Made by a program: the position numbers and the translations under genes. The notes beneath the pieces are model-generated. The model ran no database searches. It was not told the origin of the DNA and saw only the letters and a program-made list of their open reading frames with translations. A stretch of DNA of 64,000 bases. Source: Streptomyces sp. CC208A. Lineage in GTDB: Bacteria; Actinomycetota; Actinomycetes; Streptomycetales; Streptomycetaceae. The DNA lies in contig NZ_JASCXN010000008.1 in NCBI RefSeq assembly GCF_030010625.1, positions 62,001-126,000 of the forward strand, in the 5' to 3' direction. Numbering within the stretch: the stretch's first letter is position 1; each line of letters begins with the position of its first letter. Positions 19,691-27,349 of this stretch are shown one piece after another.

Positions 19691-20887
19691 ATGACGTCTC
19701 TCGCCCGTGCCCAGCGGTCGCTCGCGGATCCGTCCGTCCGGCATCCGCTGTGGCCGCCGCTCACGGCGGGGTGCCCGGTGACGTCCACCGCCGAGGTCGC
19801 GTACCCGCTGGAGATCGACTACGACTACGACGCGGTGCCGGCGGACCTCTTCGCCGGGCCCGCCGCGCACGGGCTCGAACGGTGGGCGCCGCTGCTGCCG
19901 CCGCTGGCCGCGCCGGGGCTGGGGGAGGGGAACACGCCGCTGGTGGAGCTGGCCGACGGGGTGTGGGTGAAGGACGAGTCGCGCAACCCGACATGGAGCC
20001 ACAAGGACCGGCTGAACCGGGTGGCCGTGAGCGCCGCCGTGGCCTCCGGGGCGCGGGGCGTGGTCGTCTCCTCGTCCGGCAACCACGCCGCGGCGGCCGC
20101 CGCGTACGCGGCCCGTGCGGGGCTGCCGTGCGCCGTGTTCACCTCGCCGTACGCCCCGCCCGCCGTCGCCTCCCACCTGCGGGCCTACGGCGCGACCGTG
20201 CTGACCGTCCCGTACGCCTCCGTACGGCCCCTGATGCGGCGGATCGTCGACGAGCTCGGCTTCCAGCCGGTCAGCAGCGTCACCGACTCCGCGCACACCG
20301 GGCACCCCTTCGGCCCCGAGGGTTACAAGACGATCGCGTACGAGATCGCGCTCGCGCTCGGGCGGGCCCCGGCCGCCGTCCATGTGCCCACCGGTTACGG
20401 GGAGTTGCTGTTCGGGATCGCCAAGGGCTTCCGGGAACTGGCCCGGCTGGGGGTGACCGACGCGGTGCCCCGGATGTACGCCGCCGAGCCGGCCGCCGCG
20501 GGGGCGCTGACCGAGGCGCTGCGGACCGGCCGCCCGGCCGCCCGCGTGCCCGTCGGGCCGACCGCCGCGTACGCCATCGACTGCGAGGTGAACGGCTACC
20601 GCGGGGTCCTGGCGGTGCGGCGGACCGGCGGCGCCGCGCGGACGGTGACGGAGGAGCAGTTCGCGGCGGCCCGGGCGGAGCTGGCCTCGCAGGGCGTCTG
20701 GTGCGAGGTGTCCGCCGCGGCCGGCCTCGCGGGCCTGCGCGCGCACGGCCCCGACCCGGCCGGGGAGGACGGCCCCGTCGTCTGCGTCGTCACCTCCAGC
20801 GGCTACAAGGACGTGGCCACGGGGAAGGAGGCCGTCACGCCGATGGACGCCGACTGGGAGACCGTACGGGCCGCGCTGAAGGCGTGA
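19691..20887 (+). CDS. PLP-dependent threonine synthase / diaminopropionate ammonia-lyase-like enzyme
   Basis: 398 residues, ATG preceded by GGGAAGG. Fold-type II PLP enzyme: Lys105 in NPTWSHKDR is the Schiff-base lysine, SSSGNHAAAAAAYA is the phosphate-proximal and substrate loop, and GYGELLFGIAKGF the second phosphate-binding loop. Closest by eye to threonine-synthase-like proteins, which act on O-phospho- or amino-acid substrates by beta- or gamma-elimination/replacement. It is not the housekeeping ThrC with confidence, since no hom or thrB neighbours it. Probably cytosolic. Confidence 0.75.
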   Translation: MTSLARAQRSLADPSVRHPLWPPLTAGCPVTSTAEVAYPLEIDYDYDAVPADLFAGPAAHGLERWAPLLPPLAAPGLGEGNTPLVELADGVWVKDESRNPTWSHKDRLNRVAVSAAVASGARGVVVSSSGNHAAAAAAYAARAGLPCAVFTSPYAPPAVASHLRAYGATVLTVPYASVRPLMRRIVDELGFQPVSSVTDSAHTGHPFGPEGYKTIAYEIALALGRAPAAVHVPTGYGELLFGIAKGFRELARLGVTDAVPRMYAAEPAAAGALTEALRTGRPAARVPVGPTAAYAIDCEVNGYRGVLAVRRTGGAARTVTEEQFAAARAELASQGVWCEVSAAAGLAGLRAHGPDPAGEDGPVVCVVTSSGYKDVATGKEAVTPMDADWETVRAALKA

Positions 20888-20950
20888 GCCCGGCGCCCCG
20901 GGCCGCGCGGGTGGCACTCCGCCGCCCGGCGTCCTGAGATGATCTGACGT

Positions 20951-21475
20951 ATGACCGTCTCCTCGCGCCGCCCGGCGGCCACCGCCTCCGGGACTCCCGG
21001 CGGGGCCGCGCTCCGCACCGAGCGGCTGCTGCTGCGGCCGGTGCGGAGCGCGGACGTGCCGGCCGTGACCCGGCTCTGGACCGATCCGGAGGTGCGGCGG
21101 CACCTCGGCGGGCCGGTCGTGGAGTCGGTCGTACGGATCCGGCAGCGGCGGATCGTCGGCGCGCCCGGCTGCCACGCCGTGGTCCGCGCCGAGGACGGTG
21201 TGCTGCTGGGCCTCGTCACCGTCGAGACCGAGGGGCGGGGCGGCGAGACCGAGGTGTCGTACCAGTTCCTGCCCGAGCACTGGGGGAGCGGGTACGCCCG
21301 CGAGGCGGTGGCCGCGGCCGTCGCCCGGGCCCTGGAGACCGCGCCGACCGTGGTCGCCGTCACCCAGGAGGCCAACCACCGCTCCCGCCGCCTCCTGGAG
21401 GCCGTCGGCCTGGAGCACGCCGGCACCTTCGTGGAGTGGGACGCCCACCAGGTCCTGTACCGCCGCCGCGCCTGA
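20951..21475 (+). CDS. GNAT acetyltransferase (RimJ/RimL-like)
   Basis: 174 residues. LRTERLLLRPVRSADV at the start and QFLPEHWGSGYAREAVAAAV (acetyl-CoA pyrophosphate loop) are classic of the Acetyltransf_3/RimJ group, which acetylate protein N-termini or small amines. No ribosome site is seen; GATGAT ends seven bases before the ATG, so the mRNA may be leaderless. A VanZ remnant lies 3 bases past its stop on the other strand. Confidence 0.82.
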   Translation: MTVSSRRPAATASGTPGGAALRTERLLLRPVRSADVPAVTRLWTDPEVRRHLGGPVVESVVRIRQRRIVGAPGCHAVVRAEDGVLLGLVTVETEGRGGETEVSYQFLPEHWGSGYAREAVAAAVARALETAPTVVAVTQEANHRSRRLLEAVGLEHAGTFVEWDAHQVLYRRRA

Positions 21476-21478
21476 GCC

Positions 21479-21736
21479 CTACCGCGCGCCGGGGAGCCGC
21501 ACCGTGGCGATCAGGCCGCCGCCGGTGACGTCGAGCGGCGTCCGCGAGATGGCCGGCGGCGCGGCGCCCGACGCGTTGAGCAGGACGTCGTCCACGGACG
21601 CCCCCCGGCCCAGGCGGAGCACGTACCGCGCCGTCTCGGCCAGGACCGAGCAGCCCGCCCCGAGCGCCAGGGCCCGGCGGGTGCGGACAGGGACGCGTCG
21701 CCGTTCATGCGCCCAGGGGACCCGAAGGGGTGTCAC
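21479..21736 (-). pseudogene. C-terminal remnant of a VanZ-family membrane protein
   Basis: An open frame of 85 codons (possible GTG at 21736) with nearly all codons ending in G or C. Its core RALALGAGCSVLAETARYVL and GASVDDVLLNASGA matches the last helix and signature of VanZ-like proteins, which are normally 130-200 residues with four or five membrane helices. The upstream helices are missing: the PfkB gene begins 83 bases away on the other strand. The frame could still be expressed as a short peptide, but it looks like a truncated relic. Confidence 0.5.
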
Positions 21737-21818
21737 GGCGGCGTATGCGGTTCTTGACACGCCCGCGATACACCGGCCCGGCGCCGTGCCGGGCGCGGAT
21801 CGTGGAAGGCTGGGCCCC

Positions 21819-22763
21819 ATGTCCTTTCTCGTGATGGGCGAGTGCGTCGCCGACATCGTCCGCGCCCCCGGCGCCGCCGACGTCGTCCACCCCGGGGGCA
21901 GCCCCGCCAACGTCGCCTTCGGCCTCGCCCGCCTGGGCCGGGAGACCACCCTCCTCACCCAGCTCGCCGACGACGCCCCGGGGCGGCTCATCGCGGAGCA
22001 CCTGACCGGGGCGGGGGTGCGGCTCGCGATCGGGGGCGTTCCGGAGCGGACCCCGGCGGCCGTCGTCTCCCTCGACGGGGAGGGGCGGGCCGCGTACGCC
22101 TTCGACCTCGTCTGGACCCTGGCCGCCGAGGAGCCGCCGGCGACCCCGCACCCGATCCGGCACGTGCACCTCGGGTCGATCGCGGCGGTGACCGGACCGG
22201 GGGCCGCCACCGTGCTCGCCCTGACCCGGCGGCTGCGGGCCACCGCCACGGTGAGCTACGACCCGAACGTGCGGCCCGCGCTGATGGGGGAGCACGGGAC
22301 GGCCGTGGCCCGGGTCGAGGAGTGCGTGGCCCTCGCCGACCTGGTGAAGGCGAGCGACGAGGACCTGGCCTGGCTCCACCCGGGCGAGCCCCCGGAGGCG
22401 GTGGCCGCCCGCTGGCTGGCCCTCGGGCCCGCCGTGGTGCTCGTCACCCGGGGCGGGGAGGGCTCGCTGGCGGTGACCCGGCAGCACACCGTGGCCGCCG
22501 GGGCGCCGGCCGTCACCGTCGCCGACACGGTCGGCGCGGGCGACTCCTTCATGTCCGCCGTCCTCGACGCCCTCGCCGGCCGGGACCGGGACCGGCTCGC
22601 CGCGCTCGGCGCCGACGAGCTCGCCGGGCTGCTGGCCCGGGCCGGTGCCGCGGCCGCCGTCACGGTCTCCCGGTCCGGCGCCCGGCCGCCGGACCGGGCG
22701 GAGCTGGCCGCGGCCCTCGCCGGGCTCCCGGACCGGGCCGTCACGTCCGGGCGTGGCTCGTGA
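21819..22763 (+). CDS. PfkB-family carbohydrate kinase (fructokinase-like)
   Basis: 314 residues from ATG 21819 (GGAAGG ribosome site). PfkB signature 1 HPGGSPANVAFGLARLG lies near residue 24, and signature 2 DTVGAGDSFMSAVLDAL has the catalytic base Asp242. Family members phosphorylate fructose, ribose or other sugars and nucleosides with ATP in the cytosol; substrate cannot be fixed from sequence. Its 3' end overlaps the AAA+ gene on the other strand by 23 bases. Confidence 0.85.
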   Translation: MSFLVMGECVADIVRAPGAADVVHPGGSPANVAFGLARLGRETTLLTQLADDAPGRLIAEHLTGAGVRLAIGGVPERTPAAVVSLDGEGRAAYAFDLVWTLAAEEPPATPHPIRHVHLGSIAAVTGPGAATVLALTRRLRATATVSYDPNVRPALMGEHGTAVARVEECVALADLVKASDEDLAWLHPGEPPEAVAARWLALGPAVVLVTRGGEGSLAVTRQHTVAAGAPAVTVADTVGAGDSFMSAVLDALAGRDRDRLAALGADELAGLLARAGAAAAVTVSRSGARPPDRAELAAALAGLPDRAVTSGRGS

Positions 22764-24030
22764 TGTCCGCCGCGAACTGCTCGATCAGCTCCGGCGTCAC
22801 CGTCGGGCGGGCGGCGGCGATCGCCGCCAGGTAGTCCGCCGTGCTCGCGCCCGGCGCCGGGGCGTCCGTGCCCCGGCCGCCGACGGCGAGGAGGTCCCGC
22901 TCGAAGGACGCCTGGGCGGCGACCCGGGCCGCGTGCTCGATGTCCGCCGGGGTGAACAGGTCGCTGGCGAGGACCAGTTCGTCGATGTCCACCTCCGGGC
23001 GGCCGTCGGTGTAGCGGGCCCAGATCGCGGCCCGGGCCGCCTTGTCCGGCGTACCGATCGGGATCAGGTAGTCGAAGCGACCCGGCCGCAGGAAGGCCGG
23101 GTCGAGCGAGCGGACCGAGTTGGTCGCGCACACGAGCAGCCGCTCGTCGCGCTCCCGGAACCCCGGGATCAGCTTGAGGAGCTCGTTGGTGACCCCGTGC
23201 AGCCCGCCCGGCCGCGCGGGCTCGGAGCGCACCGGGGCGATCTCCTCGACCTCGTCGATGAAGACGAGGACCCGGTCGAGCTCCGCGATCCGCGCGAAGG
23301 CCGTGCGCAGCGCCGCCGCGAGGTTCCCGCCGTCGGCGAGGCGCGACGGCAGGATCTCGACGAACGGCCAGCCGAGCCGGGAGGCGACCGCCCGCGCGAA
23401 GGTGGTCTTGCCGGTGCCGGGCGGACCGAAGAGACAGATCGCCCGGGGCGGCCGGACCCCGTGCCGGGTGGCCCGCTCCGGCTCGGCGAGCGGCAGCACC
23501 ACCCGCCGCTCGATGAGGTCCTTCTCCCGCTCCATGCCGGCCACCTTCGCCCACAGGTCGCCCGGGAGCAGACGGCCGCCGAGGTCGTCGAGCAGCCCGG
23601 CGGCGGGTCCGTGCAGCGGCTCGGTCTTCTCGAAGTACGCCACCGCCGGCTGGCGCGTGTAGCCCGCGTTCAGCAGCCCCTCGCCGAGCAGTTCCTCCTC
23701 CGGCAGGACGTACGCGATCCGCCCCACCCGGGCGGCGACGAGCCTGCGCTCCAGCTCCACCAGGAGCGCGCTGGCCAGGCCCCGGCCGCGCCAGGCGGAG
23801 GCGATCGCGATCCGCATCACCCAGGCGCGCTCCCCCGAGACGCAGGCGAGGGCGGCGCCGATCGGCACGCCCTGGTGGACGGCGACGACGGCCGGCTGGC
23901 GGGAGGTGAGGGCGCCGATGCACTCGGCGAGCGAGAAGACGGACTCCTGGCCGAGCTCGGCCGTGGTGTCGATCAGATGGACGACGGCCGCGAGATCGCT
24001 CTCGCGGTAGTCGTGGATGTGCCAGTTCAC
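22741..24030 (-). CDS. GNAT acetyltransferase fused to AAA+ ATPase
   Basis: 429 residues from GTG 24030, downstream of GAGGGGCGG. Residues 1-150 are a GNAT domain (WVMRIAIASAWRGRGLASALL carries the acetyl-CoA loop; VGRIAYVLPEEEL follows). The rest is a Cdc48/FtsH-like AAA+ domain: Walker A GPPGTGKTT, Walker B VFIDEVEEI, sensor 1 CATNS, arginine-finger region RPGRFDYLIPI, and a helical lid. The fusion suggests an ATP-driven remodeller that acetylates its client or is gated by acetyl-CoA. No partner gene is adjacent; it overlaps the end of the PfkB gene tail to tail. Both domains appear complete. Confidence 0.8.
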   Translation of the reverse strand: MNWHIHDYRESDLAAVVHLIDTTAELGQESVFSLAECIGALTSRQPAVVAVHQGVPIGAALACVSGERAWVMRIAIASAWRGRGLASALLVELERRLVAARVGRIAYVLPEEELLGEGLLNAGYTRQPAVAYFEKTEPLHGPAAGLLDDLGGRLLPGDLWAKVAGMEREKDLIERRVVLPLAEPERATRHGVRPPRAICLFGPPGTGKTTFARAVASRLGWPFVEILPSRLADGGNLAAALRTAFARIAELDRVLVFIDEVEEIAPVRSEPARPGGLHGVTNELLKLIPGFRERDERLLVCATNSVRSLDPAFLRPGRFDYLIPIGTPDKAARAAIWARYTDGRPEVDIDELVLASDLFTPADIEHAARVAAQASFERDLLAVGGRGTDAPAPGASTADYLAAIAAARPTVTPELIEQFAADITSHART

Positions 24031-24209
24031 CGGTGGTACCGCCCCTCGTGCGCACGCCGTCCGCCGGACCGCGTGCCGTTGTGTGCGTGCCGTGTCTCTC
24101 GTTGCGGCGAGGCTAGGCGGGCGCCGGGCGGCGGGGCCTGCGCCATCCTGCACAAGGCGGGGCGGGGAAACGCGCCGCTTCGTCACTGGGCGGAGCGGCG
24201 CGTACGCGT

Positions 24210-24239
24210 GCGGCGGCGCTCCCGGGAGAGCGCCGCCGC
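24210..24239. terminator. terminator hairpin after SPW gene
   Basis: Perfect 12-bp stem (24210-24221 with 24228-24239) around CCGGGA, 23 bases downstream of the SPW gene stop on the minus strand. Confidence 0.8.
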
Positions 24240-24262
24240 ACGGGCGGGATCAGGCAGGTGCC

Positions 24263-24700
24263 TCACGTCCTGCGCTTGCTCATCAGCAGCCCGCCCGCGG
24301 TGAGGGCGAACAGACAGACACACGCGCCCGCGATGACATTGCTGAGGACCATGCCGGTGTCGGGGCTCCGGGTGACGACCCACGGCGCGATGATCGTCCA
24401 GGCGCCGAGCAGCAGAACCACGAAGTTGAGGTCCTGGGAACGCTCGGGGGCCATCGACATGCACAGGCCGAGGACCGCGAGGGCGATGCCGACGACCAGG
24501 TTGGTGATGGCCAGTTCCGGCCTGGCGGCCGCGAAGTGGACCGTGTAGGCGGAGACCGCGATCCAGACGCCCGCGAGGATGACGAGTTCCTCGACGGCCG
24601 CCACTCCTCTGGTCTGCAGGATCTGCGCGTAGCGCTCGCGCATCTCCGTGGCGTCCGGGTGTCCCGCGATGTCACCGCGGCGGTGAGAGACGTCGGCCAT
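24263..24700 (-). CDS. SPW-repeat membrane protein
   Basis: 145 residues from ATG 24700, with an excellent AAGGAGG site. A polar N-terminus precedes four hydrophobic segments (ELVILAGVWIAVSAYTV, LAITNLVVGIALAVLGLCM, DLNFVVLLLGAWTIIAPWVV, VLSNVIAGACVCLFALTAGG). They form two repeats, each with the helix pair of the SPW family; the second keeps an APW in place of SPW. The family is a small integral membrane protein of unknown role, common in actinomycetes. The 175-base upstream region to the cupin gene contains an AT-rich island near 24765-24795 that probably holds both promoters. Confidence 0.8.
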   Translation of the reverse strand: MADVSHRRGDIAGHPDATEMRERYAQILQTRGVAAVEELVILAGVWIAVSAYTVHFAAARPELAITNLVVGIALAVLGLCMSMAPERSQDLNFVVLLLGAWTIIAPWVVTRSPDTGMVLSNVIAGACVCLFALTAGGLLMSKRRT

Positions 24701-24875
24701 GTGACTCGCCTCCTTGCTGGCGTACTGCGTGTCGGACCGCGCTCGCGGCACGAATGCCGCAGTCCCATTGTGCTCTTATATGTTCCTTATGTGAAGCGGG
24801 GACGAGAGCGGCCGACCGGAGCGGCGTACGCTGGGAGAGGACTCGGGGCACCCGCTCAGCGCCGGAGGCGAGACG

Positions 24876-25244
24876 ATGGCCGGCATCGTACGGAGAAGCT
24901 TCGACACCGCGGACGAGACCCGTCCCTTCGAGGGCGGCAAGGGCAGGCTCGACCTGCTCACCACGGACGGGGGTCCGGTCGGGCGCGCCGTCTTCGAACC
25001 CGGCTGGCGGTGGTCCGAGCACGTGAAACCGCTCGCCGGCACGGACAGCTGCCAGGCGTCGCACATGGGGTACGTGGTCAGCGGCCGGCTCCACGTCGTC
25101 ATGGACGACGGCGAGGAGGCCGACTTCGGCCCCGGCGACTTCATGGAGATCAGCCCCGGCCACGACGGCTGGGTCGTGGGCGACGAACCCTGCGTGGCCC
25201 TCGACTGGGTCGGCGTCGGCGACTACGCCAAGCCGTCGTCCTGA
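24876..25244 (+). CDS. small cupin-domain protein
   Basis: 122 residues, GGAGG eight bases before ATG. Cupin motif 1 is at GWRWSEHVKPLAG...ASHMGYVVSGRLHVVMDDGEEAD and motif 2 at FGPGDFMEISPGHDGWVVGDEPCVALDW. The His/Glu metal ligands are only partly kept (EH, then ASHMGY). Single-domain cupins of this size are usually metal-dependent sugar-, amino- or aromatic-acid enzymes or ligand sensors; no specific function can be given. It stands alone. Confidence 0.72.
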   Translation: MAGIVRRSFDTADETRPFEGGKGRLDLLTTDGGPVGRAVFEPGWRWSEHVKPLAGTDSCQASHMGYVVSGRLHVVMDDGEEADFGPGDFMEISPGHDGWVVGDEPCVALDWVGVGDYAKPSS

Positions 25245-25403
25245 CGGCGGGGGCGGGGCGAGGGGGCGGCCGGCGGTCGCCCCCGGACGCGCAGGCCCTT
25301 GACGCACCGCCTCTCGGCGCACCGGCCCGCGGCTCGCCGGGAGGGACCGTCCGCCCGCTGAAAACCACCTGAGCCGGCGGTCGTGACCAGGCACAATGCC
25401 GCC

Positions 25404-25916
25404 ATGATCCAGGACGACCGCCGCACGCCCGTGCCGTACGCCGGCGCCGACGAGCGCACCACGCTCACGGCCGTGCTCCAGTTCCAGCGCGACACCCTCG
25501 CGCTCAAGTGCGCCGGGCTCACCCCGGAACAGCTCAAGGAGCGCGCCGTGCCGCCCTCCGGGCTCTCCCTCCTCGGCCTGGTCCGGCACGCCGCCGAGGT
25601 CGAGCGCGGCTGGTTCCGCACCGTACTGGCGGGGGAGGAGAGCCGCAGCCCCTGGACCCCGCCCGGCGCCACCGAATGGGCCGACTTCGACGTCGAACAT
25701 GCCGACACCGAGGCCGACTTCGCGGTCTGGCGCGCCGAGTGCGCCCGCTCCCGCGCGATCGTGGACGCCGCGGGCTCCCTCGACGACACCGGCCACCTGG
25801 GGGACGAGACGTACTCCGTCCGCTACGTCCTCGCCCACATGATCGAGGAGTACGCCCGGCACAACGGCCACGCCGATCTGCTCCGCGAGCGCATCGACGG
25901 CACCACGGGGGAGTGA
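25404..25916 (+). CDS. DinB-fold protein (DUF664), thiol-dependent transferase-like
   Basis: 170 residues from ATG 25404. CACAAT six bases upstream suggests a leaderless mRNA; a GTG at 25383 is an alternative. The four-helix bundle has the metal-binding histidine set of DinB/YfiT proteins: LVRHAAEVERGW, and near the C-terminus EEYARHNGHADLLRERIDG. In actinomycetes such proteins can be mycothiol-dependent S-transferases or hydrolases that act on electrophiles. The next gene begins 8 bases after its stop, or overlaps it if the alternative GTG is used, so they form an operon. Confidence 0.82.
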   Translation: MIQDDRRTPVPYAGADERTTLTAVLQFQRDTLALKCAGLTPEQLKERAVPPSGLSLLGLVRHAAEVERGWFRTVLAGEESRSPWTPPGATEWADFDVEHADTEADFAVWRAECARSRAIVDAAGSLDDTGHLGDETYSVRYVLAHMIEEYARHNGHADLLRERIDGTTGE

Positions 25917-25924
25917 GCACGGAC

Positions 25925-26314
25925 ATGACGACCCCTCAGCACCCCGACGTCACCGAGGCCATCGCGCGCGAGCGCCGCCTCCACGACCCCGCCGTCCGTC
26001 TCTCCCGGCCCCTCGCGGAAGCCCTGTTCGACCCCGATTTCATCGAGGTGGGCGCCTCCGGGCGGCGCTGGACGTACGAGGAGATGCTCGCCGCCCTGCC
26101 CGAGCTGCACGGCGGCGAGGACGGCCCGCCGATCACCGCCGGGCGTTTCGCCGGCACCGTGCTCGCCCCCGGGATCGTCCACCTCACCTACGAGACCGTC
26201 ATCGACGGCCGGCACGCCCGCCGTTCCTCCGTCTGGCGCCGCGACCCCGCCGACACGCTCCGCCTCTACTACCACCAGGGCACCCCGGTGCCCGAGGGCA
26301 CGGCTCACCCGTAG
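25925..26314 (+). CDS. NTF2-like protein (DUF4440)
   Basis: 129 residues from ATG 25925 (a GTG at 25913 would overlap the previous stop). The sequence AIARERRLHDPAVR, DPDFIEVGASGRRWTYEEMLAAL and LTYETVIDGRHARRSSVWRR is the cone-shaped NTF2 fold of DUF4440 proteins, often small-molecule binders or isomerase-like enzymes. It is co-transcribed with the DinB gene and overlaps the next minus-strand gene by 10 bases tail to tail. Confidence 0.75.
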   Translation: MTTPQHPDVTEAIARERRLHDPAVRLSRPLAEALFDPDFIEVGASGRRWTYEEMLAALPELHGGEDGPPITAGRFAGTVLAPGIVHLTYETVIDGRHARRSSVWRRDPADTLRLYYHQGTPVPEGTAHP

Positions 26315-26673
26315 GCGTCCGTCACGCAGTCGGCCGCGCAGCCGTGGTGGTCGAAGCGGCGGCGCAGCGCGGCCGCCGCGTGCCGCCGCTCGACCCGCTC
26401 GTGGCCGTACCGCTCCCGTACCAGCCGTTCCACGGCCCCGACGGTGACGATCGCCGGCTCGCCCTCCCCGGCGGCCCGGCGGGCCGCGGCGATCGCCTGG
26501 TCGGCGGCGCGCGTCAGGTCCCGGACGTAGGCCCGGTGAGCCATCGTCAGGGCGCGGCGCGCGGCGAACGGGCGCGTGGCGCGCCCCTTCCACAGGATCC
26601 CGGCCGCGATCAGGCCGAGACCGCCGCCACCCACGATCACACCGCCCACGACGGCGCTCAGACGATCCCCCAC
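26305..26673 (-). CDS. small membrane-anchored basic protein, unknown
   Basis: 122 residues, GTG start preceded by GGGGAGGA. An N-terminal hydrophobic helix (LSAVVGGVIVGGGGLGLIAAGIL) anchors an Arg/Ala-rich helical domain facing the cytosol (ALTMAHRAYVRDLTRAADQAIAAARRAAG). A C-terminal tail holds a DHHGCAADCVTDAYG motif with His and Cys that may bind metal. I do not recognise a family. Confidence 0.55.
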   Translation of the reverse strand: MGDRLSAVVGGVIVGGGGLGLIAAGILWKGRATRPFAARRALTMAHRAYVRDLTRAADQAIAAARRAAGEGEPAIVTVGAVERLVRERYGHERVERRHAAAALRRRFDHHGCAADCVTDAYG

Positions 26674-26759
26674 GACTGCCGTCCTCCCCTTCGTCCGCCG
26701 ACGATCCTACGGCGGCGGGCGCGGGTCACGGCCGTGTCCGGGCTGTGCGGGGCGGCCGG

Positions 26760-27158
26760 TCACGCCTGGACGAGGTCGCCGTGGCGGTGCGCCACGCGCC
26801 ACTCGCCGTCCTCGCGCCGGTACGCCTGGGTGGCCCGCAGGGTGTAGGTGCGCGGCTCGCCGTCCACCGACGCCGAGATGTGCTCGAAGCACGCCGTGTA
26901 GGCCATGTCGCCGACGACGTCGTGGCTCACCACCTCGATGCGGTACGACGTGCAGGCGGAGAAGCGCCGGGCGAGCGCCGTGAACAGCGTGTCCACGTCC
27001 TCCTGCCCGACGGCGTTGTACCAGGCCCCCAGCACGCTCACCGGGTCGCGGCGCGACCAGAGCGCCCGGCGCGGCGCCGGGTCCCCGTCGTGCAGCGCCC
27101 GTTCGGCGGCCTGGAGATCGGTCCTGACCCACGTCAGGAAGGCGTCCCGGTCGGTCAT
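26760..27158 (-). CDS. SnoaL/SgcJ-like NTF2-fold protein
   Basis: 132 residues from ATG 27158. The pattern VSVLGAWYNAVGQEDVDTLFTALARRFSACTSYRIEV, then AYTACFEHISASVDG and RATQAYRREDGEWRVAHRHGDLV, is typical of SnoaL-type or ketosteroid-isomerase-like NTF2 proteins. The conserved HRHGD end is the usual mark of the SgcJ/EcaC subgroup. Role unknown; no biosynthetic genes adjoin it. It is the second NTF2-fold gene within 1.3 kb, but the two are not close paralogues. Confidence 0.75.
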   Translation of the reverse strand: MTDRDAFLTWVRTDLQAAERALHDGDPAPRRALWSRRDPVSVLGAWYNAVGQEDVDTLFTALARRFSACTSYRIEVVSHDVVGDMAYTACFEHISASVDGEPRTYTLRATQAYRREDGEWRVAHRHGDLVQA

Positions 27159-27349
27159 GACTTCATGATGCGCCCCGCGTGCGGCGCCCCGCATGCCGTG
27201 CCCCGCCCACGGCCCTGAGGTGACTCGTGTCAGTGACTCGTGTCACCATTGCGTCTCCAGTCCTTGACCCCCGTGCGGGACGGCCCCGACGCTGCCCCTG
27301 TCACCCAGAGCCGCCGCCGCACCGGACCCGCGCCCCAGGAGCCGCCCAG

